A DNA stretch of 64,000 nt from Cardiocondyla obscurior (lineage: Eukaryota > Arthropoda > Insecta > Hymenoptera > Formicidae), in assembly GCF_019399895.1 (NCBI RefSeq), contig NC_091878.1, forward strand, positions 3,472,001 through 3,536,000. Direction: 5' to 3'. Below the pieces are notes generated by a model. It was given only the letters and a program-made list of their open reading frames with translations. It did no database searches and was not told where the DNA came from. Each line of letters opens with the position of its first letter. Within the stretch, counting starts at the first letter, position 1. Made by a program: the position numbers and the translations under genes. Positions 10,401 to 18,749 of this stretch are shown piece by piece.

Positions 10401-11932
10401 ACAGAATGCGATTTAAAGCCTTCAATGCGAGATATAGGCTGATCGCGCCTTTCAAACAACTGCGTCGCGCCGAGGAGCAGGCTGTCGAGGACACAAAATT
10501 GATTTTGCAAAATGCACAGCAGCTAAAGAGTAAGTTCGGCGCCAGCACTAGCTGGGCTGTCGGCAAGCGGCATATTTTCCTCAGCGAGGGTATCAGGCAG
10601 CAGCTTGAAAACTTGCGGGCGGAAACGCGAAGGAAAGCTGCCACAGCAATACAGGCAAGCATACATTTTTTTCTAATACTTTCACTATTTTTCTTTTGTA
10701 TTTTTTATACACTTTTTTATACGTTCAATAAAAAAATTATTTTTCACACTTTACTCAGTAATATTTGCGGCCAAAGTGCGATGGAGTTATTTAGAAGGAA
10801 AAACGCGACTTCATATCACATCCGTTTTAATTTTATTTCCAGGCTACGTGGAGAGGATGGCACGTACGGAAAAGATGGCCTTTGAGAAGGACAACCCTAG
10901 GAGTAACATCTGGCATTGGTCAGAAGAAACCTCAACAACCACCTACTGGAACCAATACCGGAACCGTTCAGAGGAATGTCACTGCCGGTACAGGAACTGG
11001 AACTGGCACTCGTCCAAGACCGCAACCAATCGCTGGCACACCTCCGCCCGATCCTTCGGAGAAATGCGCCGATCAAAAGATGATCCAACAAACTTGTACA
11101 CTTTTTGGATTGGATTTGGTAAGCATTTGCATAACACGTTTTTTTACAAAGCAAAATATATAAAGCTCAAAGAAATATAAAAAGGAAATAACAAATAATA
11201 AAAAAGTATAAGAAATTAATTTATAATAAAAGAACAAAATTTTAATTCTCCACTTTACATTTTTCGAGCTAGACATTATAGTAGTAGTAGTAGTGCTAAA
11301 ACAATGAAGTGTTATAACGTTTAATACTTTAGTGTTTCAGCGAGGATCGCAAATTTTGCGCAAATTTATCGCAAAATGTTGCAAGAGAAAACTTTCTAAC
11401 TTAATATAATCCTTCTTTTATCATACAGGAACGGCCGCCACCTGTCCCTCCTAGTAGATCCTATACCGTGACCGGAAACACAAAACTTGGTTACCCGCAA
11501 ACCAGGATTATGAAAATGCCTTTTCCAGGTAGGAAACGTCATTTAAAATAGTTTTTACTAGACAAAGCATTAATATACGACAAAAATATGCGTAGATGTA
11601 ATAATTTTTGGTAAAAAATTATATATTTAAATAATCGAAATGTTACTTCAGAAATATTTAATTAACAAATGTTAAACTGCTAAACTTTTCAACGTTTATT
11701 TTATATATAAAAATGTGTGATTGATAATCATTCAACGGATATTTTTTAAGTATAATTTAATCATTAATTTTCAGAAGAGGGCGAGGGTGAAGTAGTCCTG
11801 TTGAAAGGAGAAACAGTTTTAGTTGTAGGTACATCACCCCGACGAGGCCATCTTGTTGTAGAACATAATAACACTACTTTACATGTGCCGTATCAATTCA
11901 TGGAATTGAAACCCTGCAATATTAATGTTTAA
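4058..11932 (+). CDS. dachs: Dachs-like unconventional myosin (16 exons seen, 5' incomplete)
   Basis: Dachs is the insect class XX myosin that works at the apical cell cortex downstream of Fat/Dachsous, controlling Hippo signalling and planar polarity. Splicing gives 1,112 codons ending in TAA: exons 4058-4414, 4628-4914, 6356-6527, 6598-6770, 7007-7166, 7256-7372, 7584-7819, 8247-8436, 8637-8914, 9252-9441, 9606-9777, 9964-10175, 10392-10654, 10843-11118, 11429-11528, 11775-11932; all phases agree. Order: Gly/Pro/Ser-rich N-terminal extension (to about residue 185), motor (about 186-895) with P-loop GTSGSGKT (272-279), switch I NSESSRIGHF (323-332), switch II DMFGFE (590-595) and actin-site PHFVRCI (807-813), one IQ motif (934-947), Gly/Thr/Pro-rich linker, PPPVPPSR, C-terminal SH3-like domain. 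The first exon has no credible ATG, so the N-terminus is missing. Myosin identity is certain; the Dachs assignment rests on overall architecture and remembered similarity. Confidence 0.88.
4628..4914 (+). CDS. dachs: dachs exon B: linker to motor start
   Basis: Acceptor TGTTCAG and donor CAC|GTAAGA; it joins exon A through a split Asp codon. The first two thirds are Ser/Asn-rich. The last 30 residues (DDLIHLPGPLTEDAVLKCL and on to AKQYH) match the start of a myosin motor, where canonical heads read DL..L..L.E..V...L..R.....IYT. An ORF-like continuation past 4914 runs into the intron and stops. Confidence 0.9.
6356..6527 (+). CDS. dachs: dachs exon C: motor, TNVGPILVCVNPY
   Basis: Acceptor TTTCAG. 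It encodes the conserved myosin segment TNVGPILVCVNPY (canonical YTYIGxxLVAVNPY) and runs to the Gly that opens the P-loop. The donor G|GTAAGA splits that Gly codon. A 70 bp intron follows, the shortest in the gene. Confidence 0.95.
6598..6770 (+). CDS. dachs: dachs exon D: P-loop to switch I
   Basis: Acceptor CTCTGCAG. It completes P-loop GTSGSGKT, where conventional myosins have GESGAGKT, and ends inside switch I at NSESSRI before donor GTAAGT. Confidence 0.95.
7007..7166 (+). CDS. dachs: dachs exon E: switch I end and transducer
   Basis: Acceptor TTTTAG. It begins GHFIEVQV (canonical FGKFIEI) and continues through YFLDQTRVIRP (canonical YLLEKSRV) and NYHIFYQMLAG (canonical NFHIFYQLLAG). 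Donor G|GTAACG. Confidence 0.95.
7256..7372 (+). CDS. dachs: dachs exon F: motor upper 50K region
   Basis: Acceptor CTTTGCAG. It encodes KLNLEGYNLKNLRYLQHGD and EDANRFQAWKACLG, corresponding to the D...F.....A....G segment of myosin heads. Donor G|GTACGC. Confidence 0.95.
7584..7819 (+). CDS. dachs: dachs exon G: motor, HO-linker side
   Basis: Acceptor TTTCCCCAG. It encodes VLAAVLILGNVGF (canonical ilaaiLhLGNIxF), then LSSVATLLGVPPLALLRGLT and SRTHNARGQLVKSVCDANM. Donor ATG|GTATTG is weaker than the others, but the next exon joins in phase. Confidence 0.9.
8247..8436 (+). CDS. dachs: dachs exon H: HO helix plus Ser/Asn-rich insert
   Basis: Acceptor TTTGCAG. It starts SNMTRDSLAKALYCRTV (canonical A...RDALAKALY.RLF), then enters a Ser/Thr/Asn/Gln-rich insert not found in standard heads. 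Donor G|GTCTTT. Confidence 0.9.
8637..8914 (+). CDS. dachs: dachs exon I: switch II and relay
   Basis: Acceptor TTTTTCAG. It contains FIGILDMFGFED (canonical FIGVLDIYGFE) and LEHLCINLCAETMQHFYNTHIF (canonical FEQLCINYANEKLQQHFNxHxF). Donor TTG|GTAAGC. Confidence 0.97.
9252..9441 (+). CDS. dachs: dachs exon J: loop and HFAGRVTY
   Basis: Acceptor TTTGTAG. It encodes LLSMLDVEGS (canonical lLsLLDEExx) and FGIQHFAGRVTYDTSDFL (canonical F.I.HYAGxVxYxxxGFL). Donor G|GTAAAT. Confidence 0.95.
9606..9777 (+). CDS. dachs: dachs exon K: NKD segment
   Basis: Acceptor TTTTTCAAG. It begins DTNKDVVPDDLVAVF (canonical EKNRDxLxxDLxxLL). Donor CT|GTAAGT leaves two bases that complete Leu with the next exon. 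Confidence 0.95.
9964..10175 (+). CDS. dachs: dachs exon L: actin-binding helix region
   Basis: Acceptor CTCCGCAG. It encodes LLRTLVHARPHFVRCIRSN (canonical LMxTLxxTxPHFVRCIxPN) and reaches VNLMAGG, where canonical heads carry the SH1 cysteine (RICRKGFP). Donor G|GTAAGA. Confidence 0.97.
10392..10654 (+). CDS. dachs: dachs exon M: converter to IQ start
   Basis: Acceptor TTATGTAG. It encodes YPHRMRFKAFNARYRLI (canonical FPNRxxyxdFxxRYxxL), then GKRHIFLSEGIRQQLE (canonical G.TKVFFR.G....LE), and ends AIQ at the first two residues of the IQ motif. The donor is CAG|GCAAGC, a GC rather than GT site. No usable GT donor lies nearby. Confidence 0.95.
10655..10842 (+). other. dachs: GC-AG intron of dachs
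   Basis: The 188 bp intron begins GCAAGC after CAG and ends TTTATTTCCAG. Joining there restores the IQ motif in phase 0. The strong CAG and AAG context around GC is the usual pattern for GC donors. Confidence 0.88.
10843..11118 (+). CDS. dachs: dachs exon N: IQ motif and Gly/Thr/Pro linker
   Basis: Acceptor TTATTTCCAG. It completes IQATWRGWHVRKRW, an exact match to IQxxxRGxxxRxxW (calmodulin/light-chain binding). A Thr/Gly-alternating and Pro-rich linker follows. Donor TTG|GTAAGC. Confidence 0.95.
11429..11528 (+). CDS. dachs: dachs exon O: proline-rich SH3-ligand segment
   Basis: Acceptor TTATCATACAG. It encodes ERPPPVPPSRSYTVTG, containing PxxPxR (a class II type SH3 ligand), and begins the C-terminal SH3-like unit (IMKMPFP). 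Donor G|GTAGGA. Confidence 0.92.
11775..11932 (+). CDS. dachs: dachs exon P: C-terminal SH3-like domain and stop
   Basis: Acceptor TAATTTTCAG. The encoded EVVLLKGETVLVV...GHLVVE...VPYQFMEL follows the SH3 pattern ELsfkkGDvIeVl...GWwxge...vPsnYVeL, but lacks the paired Trp. It ends KPCNINV, with a Cys five residues from the terminus, then TAA at 11930-11932. Confidence 0.95.
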
Positions 11933-12116
11933 CAGGTTTCACGACATTATTTATTTCACTCAATTTTTTAAAGACTCGAGAAAAGATTATTTATAATTTT
12001 CCAAATTTCGAGAAATCTATATTTAATTAAACTTCTTTATGAAAGTATTTGTAGGAAAATCGTCACAAAAGGAAAAAGAAGAAGTTATAACGTTATTATT
12101 TTATATTTTTAATATA

Positions 12117-12122
12117 AATAAA
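12117..12122 (+). terminator. Candidate dachs polyadenylation signal
   Basis: AATAAA lies about 185 bases after the dachs stop codon. Further AATAAA copies at 12244-12249 and 12306-12311 could be used instead. Confidence 0.5.
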
Positions 12123-12310
12123 AAATTTATATTATTTAAGTTTATTAATCCTCTATGAAAGAATCTAATTTGCAAAACTTGCATGTAGTACTTGAGCATA
12201 AGAAATTTATTTTATTATATTTTACTATTAATTATTTTTTACAAATAAACTTATCGTTTTTTTTTCTTTAATTTTTTTTTTAATTTGACCGTAGAGGGTT
12301 GATAAAATAA

Positions 12311-12343
12311 AACTTTGTCAGAACTTTGTCAGAACTTTGTCAG
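12311..12343. repeat. Three perfect 11 bp tandem repeats
   Basis: AACTTTGTCAG is repeated three times without change, just downstream of the dachs polyadenylation candidates. Confidence 0.9.
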
Positions 12344-13436
12344 AAGCTCGTCGGCTGTATTCTTTCTATATGAGCTTGCTTGATCTCGATCACCCCGGTC
12401 ATCTCTCGTTGGCCAATTAATTGCCATAGGATCATCTTAGAGTACGGTGGCAAAAGTTAGGGTAGGTGATTAGTATTAAGAGAGAGCCGGCGGCATCACT
12501 CGCGGTGGAGTCAGCTCTAAAGGACAGTGAACTTCGTCCTCTAATTAATTACACCTCCTGTTAAACGAGCTTAACGCGGAAGTCACAGCGACCGTGCTTA
12601 TCGCTCATTTCAGACACGGCATACTGACTTACCCTAAGCTGTTCGTCTTCCATGTAGATAAGATTCTCGCGAAGAAGTCCAGGGTGCATGATAAGAAAAG
12701 TGTACGCAAAAAAAAAAAAAAAAAAAAAAAAAATATATATATGCAGGTGTGATAAGTTGAAGAAATAATACACATTTTCGTGTCGATTTCTGTTAGGAAA
12801 TTTGCGTGCAGGGTTGACAAAAATGATGATTGATAGATATATCTAAATTTTGTTTATATTTCGTTAGAAAAGGTTCGCAAATGGTATACAATTTTCTTAT
12901 CAAGCACTGTGGAACTTTACCCGTAGAAGTATTTTCGAAGATAATGAATATAATATGTATACTTGCAGCAGGTTACGGATTTTTGATGCAACTTATATGA
13001 TTATATAGAATCTATATATATTTCTCTCCTCTTTTTCTTCTCTCTTATCCTTTTCTTTCTCGGTCTCGTTTTCACACGCATATTACAGAAGAGAATATAT
13101 ATGACTTTATTATAATACTTTTTACCAACAGTATTTGTTTTAAATTTCTAGAAAACACTGCCACAATAATATATCTGTACTGTAAGATTTGTAGTAGTTT
13201 ATAAGTAATTATAATACTAAACCTGGTACTGTCGCCACAGAAAGATTCATTTTGTATATACACAATTCTCTTTCGTTCGTTGATTCCGAAATAAGCCCGG
13301 GAATCAAAGAATAAATCGCAAATTTACATCGAACATGTTAATATAGTTTTTTTGGAAAATATACGATGTTTGTATATAAAGTTCTAACTGTGTCGCGAAG
13401 TGGTTTCAGATACCAGAGCAATATAATGCATATACA

Positions 13437-13480
13437 CACATATGTATATATATATTTATATTTATATATATATACATATG
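13437..13480. repeat. CA/TA microsatellite
   Basis: Impure dinucleotide tract of ACACA followed by TATATA runs interrupted by TTTATA. No gene context. Confidence 0.75.
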
Positions 13481-15461
13481 AGCAATTGTATGTATCAAAA
13501 ATATAAAATCAAGTACATGAGCCTTTTTTTTAAAAAAAAAGGGACAGTTATAATCATTGTTAATAATTTAATTTTCAGCTTCCTTTATTTCCATCTTCTC
13601 CCAATCGCAGTAAAATTAAAACATGTAAAATTTATTTATAAATAACAAAAATTTAGAAATAGTAGTAAAGTTTGTGAGAAGGAAAATTGTATTTCTCACG
13701 GTGTGAAAGAATTGCATACCCAGGAAACTAGAAAGGATTCGAGAAATTGGAAATTCTAGGATCCAGTGTGTATTTTGAGCTTACCTGTATGTCGGAATGC
13801 ACTGGCTTTGATGCGCAACGCTAAACACGTACCGCGGAATTCATCTCACGAACGGAAGGAGCTTTATAGCGAGACGCGAGATAGAGAAGAACCGTCGCAT
13901 TCCTCTTCTATGTTCTTACGCAAACAAATCTTTAAGCCGGCCGTGCAACACCGACAGTTGACATGCATTACGCATTTGCAGAAAACAGCAAAATGTGATC
14001 TCATACTCCGCGGACCATATAAATCTACAATAAATTTTGCCGTTTATTAGAACCTTGAAAAAAAAATACTACGGAAAACTGACACGCGATTAAAATGTTA
14101 TAAAATTATTTCGACATACAGGACGCATTTTTTAACGTAATGTTAACTTTATCAATATTAATATTAAAGTTAGGAAAAGGGACACCTCGATCTTTTCAAA
14201 GCTTGACACAGTTGCTATAATAAAATAACATTTTGTGCTATAGAATCAAGTTTCTCTCAAATAAGTCATCAATGAGAGGCGTTGCACGTTTCGGAAATAC
14301 ACGGGCAAAAATCTGGGAAACGAGAGAAGCAAATTCAGAAGAATGAGAGACGAAATCGTGTATTCTACGTCAGGAGTTTCAAGTGCCGGAACAACGAAGA
14401 TATGTGTTTCTCGCTCTCTGCGAAGGCACTACGGGGATAACGATATTGAATCGCAATGTCTCGGACATCGTCGTTCGACCGTCGCGATCCGTTCGAATGC
14501 ACCCGACTGACCCGCTTCCGGCATCGCCAAGGGAATCCCGAGAAATCCTGGCAGACAGAGGGTTGCAGCGATCGGCTATGACACCTTAGGCGTACCGTAA
14601 GAACGACAAATCAATTGGAGTTATAGAGTAAACTTCGAGGAAATATCTTTCGCTTTTCAATTTATTATTTATTTCTGCGATTGAACGTTTAAGACGGGAA
14701 TATTTAAAAAAAATCAGAACTTTGAGTATTTTAAATAAGTTACATAACTATTGCAACATTTTTATATAATTTTATTGCAGAATATTATTATTAATATTTA
14801 ATTTTTTATTTTTTTTTTAGTAAGAAGTAAAAAAATAATTTCAATATTAATTCAGTAATTTTCGCGTAATTTGCATTTCATCTTATTTCGTCTGCCACAC
14901 AACTATTACCCAACTGCAACGGACAGCTTAAGTTGTGCTGAACGTAGCAGCGGCAGGTGCATCGTCTTTCGCCTTTAATAACCAATTCGTGCAGCCGTCA
15001 AGCTTTCGAACTTGCCACAAAAGCTCGATTGTTCCGCGGAACGTCGGAAGACGTGGGAACGAATTCGCGAATCTCCCCAGCGAGACTCTCCGCCAATCAA
15101 AAACGGCATAATACCGTGAATATTAAACTATTCACCCCGTTTTTCTCACCCCTTTTCCTGTTTTCTGCTTTTAGGCTGCTTTCAAACGTTTCTTTACATT
15201 ATTAAATTTTTCTTGCTTATTTTACGTGAAAAGAAAAATTATTTTACATTTAAGAATATTCAACAATGAACTACGAACATACGTGCACACCCGAGTGGAA
15301 ATTTGTTAGATCGCGCAAATTAAATATATTTCTCAATTATGATTATCTTTAAAAAATTAAGTTGTCGTTAAAAAAAAATCTGATCACTGTCCGGCGCGGA
15401 CCGTGTATCTAAATAGATGTCTAATGTTTTTCGCCGTATACTATTTTACTACGCAAACTGA

Positions 15462-15660
15462 CCTATACCTACGCACGCTCGACTGCCGAATTTGCCGGGC
15501 AAACCAGTTCTCGCCGGCCGCCGCCCGCGCGTCCTCCGCCTTGCGAACTTGGAACGCGAAGTCTGCCGGCCAGATGTCAACACACTCACACTACCGCAGA
15601 GGTCGGTGGACCCGGCGACCAGCAGTCTGGGCAGTCGAGCACGTGTTAGGAAGGTCAGTA
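15462..15660. other. Isolated GC-rich block with possible + strand splice donor
   Basis: This block is markedly GC- and CpG-rich compared with the AT-rich DNA on both sides. The + strand is open from 15462 through the block, which ends AAG|GTCAGT at 15653/15654, a fair splice donor. The minus strand is also open, as expected of GC-rich DNA, so coding cannot be inferred. It could be a CpG-type promoter or first exon, or a conserved regulatory element. Confidence 0.3.
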
Positions 15661-18474
15661 CGCGCATAATACCGTACTTGGCTAGCTAATTATTAGGTAA
15701 CGATGGAAATCAATTTCCACTCGGGTGTATTATCATTTAAAAACGTGTAACAAAATACAAAATTATTCTTTACAAAAATCGGCATATTTGAAATATGCAT
15801 GGAACGTTTGCTTTTATTTTGCGGGAGGGAAAATAAAATAATTTTATTTAAATCGCATTTAAGCTGATCGATATGGCATTCGTATATAAAAGTTGTATGT
15901 AAAAAGATTAATTTCTCGCGCGGCAAACAGCTGCGGCGGGCGCAATAAATGTGTCGAAAGGCCGGGCATTCTGCAAGGCGATTGCGTCGGCGTGTTGGGG
16001 AACGATAGACGGCCGATTGAAATGCAAATGGTGGCGGTTGACGTTATTTCGGCCTCGGCCACGTGTACGTGTCGGCGAGTGCGCTTGTTTCAAATTCGAT
16101 CGCGTCCTTTTCCCAGGATGTCGCGACACACAAACAAGCGACGTCAACGTTACAAAAATCCCCGCTATCAAGCCGCAACCAGCATCGGCGTCACTGTCCG
16201 GCTTCGCCATCGCGCCAGGAGATAAGCTGTAATTTCAATTACGTCAAAGCGCGTAATACATACCGCTATTTTACGTCCGGGCAACAATCTGTAGTAGAAA
16301 AAAAATTAATGATGAAAAAGATTAAAGGTTCCCACAGTTAGAGATTAAAGAAAAAAAAAAAATCCAGTAAAAATATTCTTCATATACACTATAATAACGG
16401 AAAACATGCCCGACTATTTTTCTCCTTTAGCGTCATTCATGTTTATTTTTAGAAAATAATTAAAAAAATTTTTTGGGATAGTTCTTTTTTCCTGCCTGTG
16501 AAAAGAAAAATAATTGAAATGAGAAAAAGAACAATATCATATGTGAAAATTTCCTCTCGGGCGTGCACGTAAAAAGGAATTTTTGGTATTGCGGGATGGA
16601 TGACATGTGCAAATACCCAGATAAAATTTCGTAACACAAAGCGGAGGATCGATATCGTAACCCCCATAACGCGAGCAATTGATAAAACCATTGCACAAAA
16701 ATTCGAACGGCATTGACAAGTGCGCGTCAAATCTTCGATCGTTTATATCGGCATCAATTTTTTTATTTCTTTTTTTTTTTGGACGCGCCCCACAATCGGC
16801 GAGGGACAATGATAATTCGTGCTATTTGACGGCGCGTGTAACAATGAAAAACCGATAAACAGCGTAAAACATGCTCGAAAATGTCTCTATTGTCCAATCG
16901 ATAATCGCTTTTCCAAAATCCATTTTAATCCGCAGCCAATTTCAAAATCGCTTTTATTTCAAATTTTAAAACTCGATTTTAATTTTAATTTTACAACATA
17001 ATGATGCATTATAGGTATATTTTTAGTAAAAAAAAAAAAAATTAATCTTTACCAGTTTTGACGTTAATTAGCGAGTAGTAATTAATTTCCTTTAGATTTA
17101 CTTTCCGCTACATTATTTCAATTCAAATTAATTTATCAGGGAGCTTGCTAACTTGCCATTTAAAATAGATATAGAAAGTTAAAAAAAAATATCTATCAAT
17201 ACGATTTAAAATCCTATCTTTCCGCAATGATTTGTTATTTGAGAAATGTGTACTCGACGCTCTCGGTGTTCTAACACATGGAGTTGCACTAGTTTTCGAT
17301 GTACTTGAGCCGGCGATATCGCAGCCGGCAGTAAATACAATCTAAAAGAAATCTTCTTTTCTTTGCGTTTCGATACATAATTTACGACTGCACGATTGGA
17401 GTTCTAAAGAAATTCAAAAGAATCGCGCAGCTTCGTGACTGGAAACGACAAAAGTAGGTTTTCACAGAGCTGAGGGACGGCGGAGCGGACAAAAAAGTTT
17501 CGAGACTTTGTCATTTTTATCGGCAGTCCCAATATCCACGTCTCGTGATTGCCTCGCGAAACTTTTCTGATCTGTCTTCCGGTCGAAGATCTCCTCCATT
17601 TCGCTCGCGGGGCTTACCGCACGTAAATCATACGCCGCGTTCCAGAATGTCCCGTGATACAGGATGTGTTAAAATTGATCGTCTGAGTTTTATATACACG
17701 CCGTAATGGTCGTCAAAGTAAATAAAACGGTGTGCGAACGCGGAAATCATTTGTTCTCGAGCAAAAAATATTTTATTTCGCTGTATAAATATTCAGCGAT
17801 CTTTATCTCATTCGAAAATGTAAATTTATGTGCAACTATGAATTGCAGTTTGACCTCTGAAAAAAAAAAAGAGAAAAAAAGAATTTTTTTAAATAAAAAC
17901 ATCCAAATTTGCTATATAAAAAATTCCTAAAATTTATTTTGTTTTAAGAGTCAGAAAGAATATCAAGCCCATTCGTTGTTCTAACTTTTGTTTATTTGGT
18001 AACTCATCAATATACAAATTTGCTGTAAACTTAAGGAAAATAAAATGGAAGGGTTCCGTCTCATCCTCCAATTTACTCACAACAATTCATTCTAAATTAT
18101 TAAAAAAATAGGCATTCCACGCGCGAACGAATACACTAATAAAATCCTCCACGTTCAACTTAGTTTATTAATAATAATTAATTTTTAATAACTCGTTAAC
18201 AGTCGCTTACGCGCGTTTATGCGAGCTGCGCTCCATCGATCCAAACCGGACGCGATAATTCGCCGCTTATATCTTTGCCACTATTTTCCTCGACATTAAA
18301 GATTAACCGCAGATAATAAATTAATATAAACCATTTTATTTATAACCGCCAAACATCTTCCCCTTGTACCAGAGAAAAGAAATTAGCTCTCTCTACCTCA
18401 CGCTACTATTTCCGAATACCTAAATATTTCTCTCGAGTATTAGATGTAACACTAGTCTTAAAATCTTTTACAGT

Positions 18475-18495
18475 TGTACACAGAAAAGCAGATAT
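18475..18495 (+). repeat. Left terminal inverted repeat of MITE
   Basis: 21 bp arm beginning TGTACAC and ending GCAGATAT. It pairs with 18729-18749 at 20 of 21 positions. Confidence 0.8.
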
Positions 18496-18745
18496 CACGT
18501 TCGTTGCGGGGGACGGCGGCTAGCGTACGTGAATCTTTCCTTTTTGATCCTTCCCCCATTCTCGGCCGCCGTGGATTAAGTAGGTGGTGTGGGGATGCGT
18601 TCTCCCTCAGTCCCCAACGACATGCGTTACGCGGCACATCTACGCGCGCGCTTGGTGTGAGTGAGTGAGTGCGTGAAATTCGACGCACAAGATCACATAT
18701 GCTAGCCTCCGTTGCCGAAGCAAATGCCATATCTGCTTTTCAGTG
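18479..18745. mobile_element. Mariner-type MITE (non-autonomous, TIR-flanked)
   Basis: The left end CACAGAAAAGCAGATAT (18479-18495) and the reverse complement of the right end CACTGAAAAGCAGATAT (18729-18745) differ at one position. Each end abuts TA (18477-18478 and 18746-18747), the target duplication of Tc1/mariner elements, and the identity extends outward through TGTACA at both ends. The 267 bp body is GC-rich and has no transposase-like frame, so it would need a transposase supplied elsewhere. The family is not identified. Confidence 0.6.
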
Positions 18746-18749
18746 TACA
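18729..18749 (-). repeat. Right terminal inverted repeat of MITE
   Basis: Reverse complement of the left arm with one mismatch (T instead of A after TGTACAC). Confidence 0.8.

Noticed and set aside
12633..12773. Minus-strand frame with protein-like text (LIYMEDEQLR, SEMSDKHGRCDFRV) and a good donor GG|GTAAGT
   Set aside because: The upstream part is poly-T translated as Phe, no acceptor better than CTTCGCGAG is present, and no downstream exon joins in frame for more than about a dozen codons. It resembles no family I know.
13767..13830. Minus-strand donor-like ACATACAG|GTAAGC that might belong to a gene between dachs and syntrophin
   Set aside because: All three frames upstream of the donor stop within a few dozen bases, and no convincing acceptor bounds an exon.
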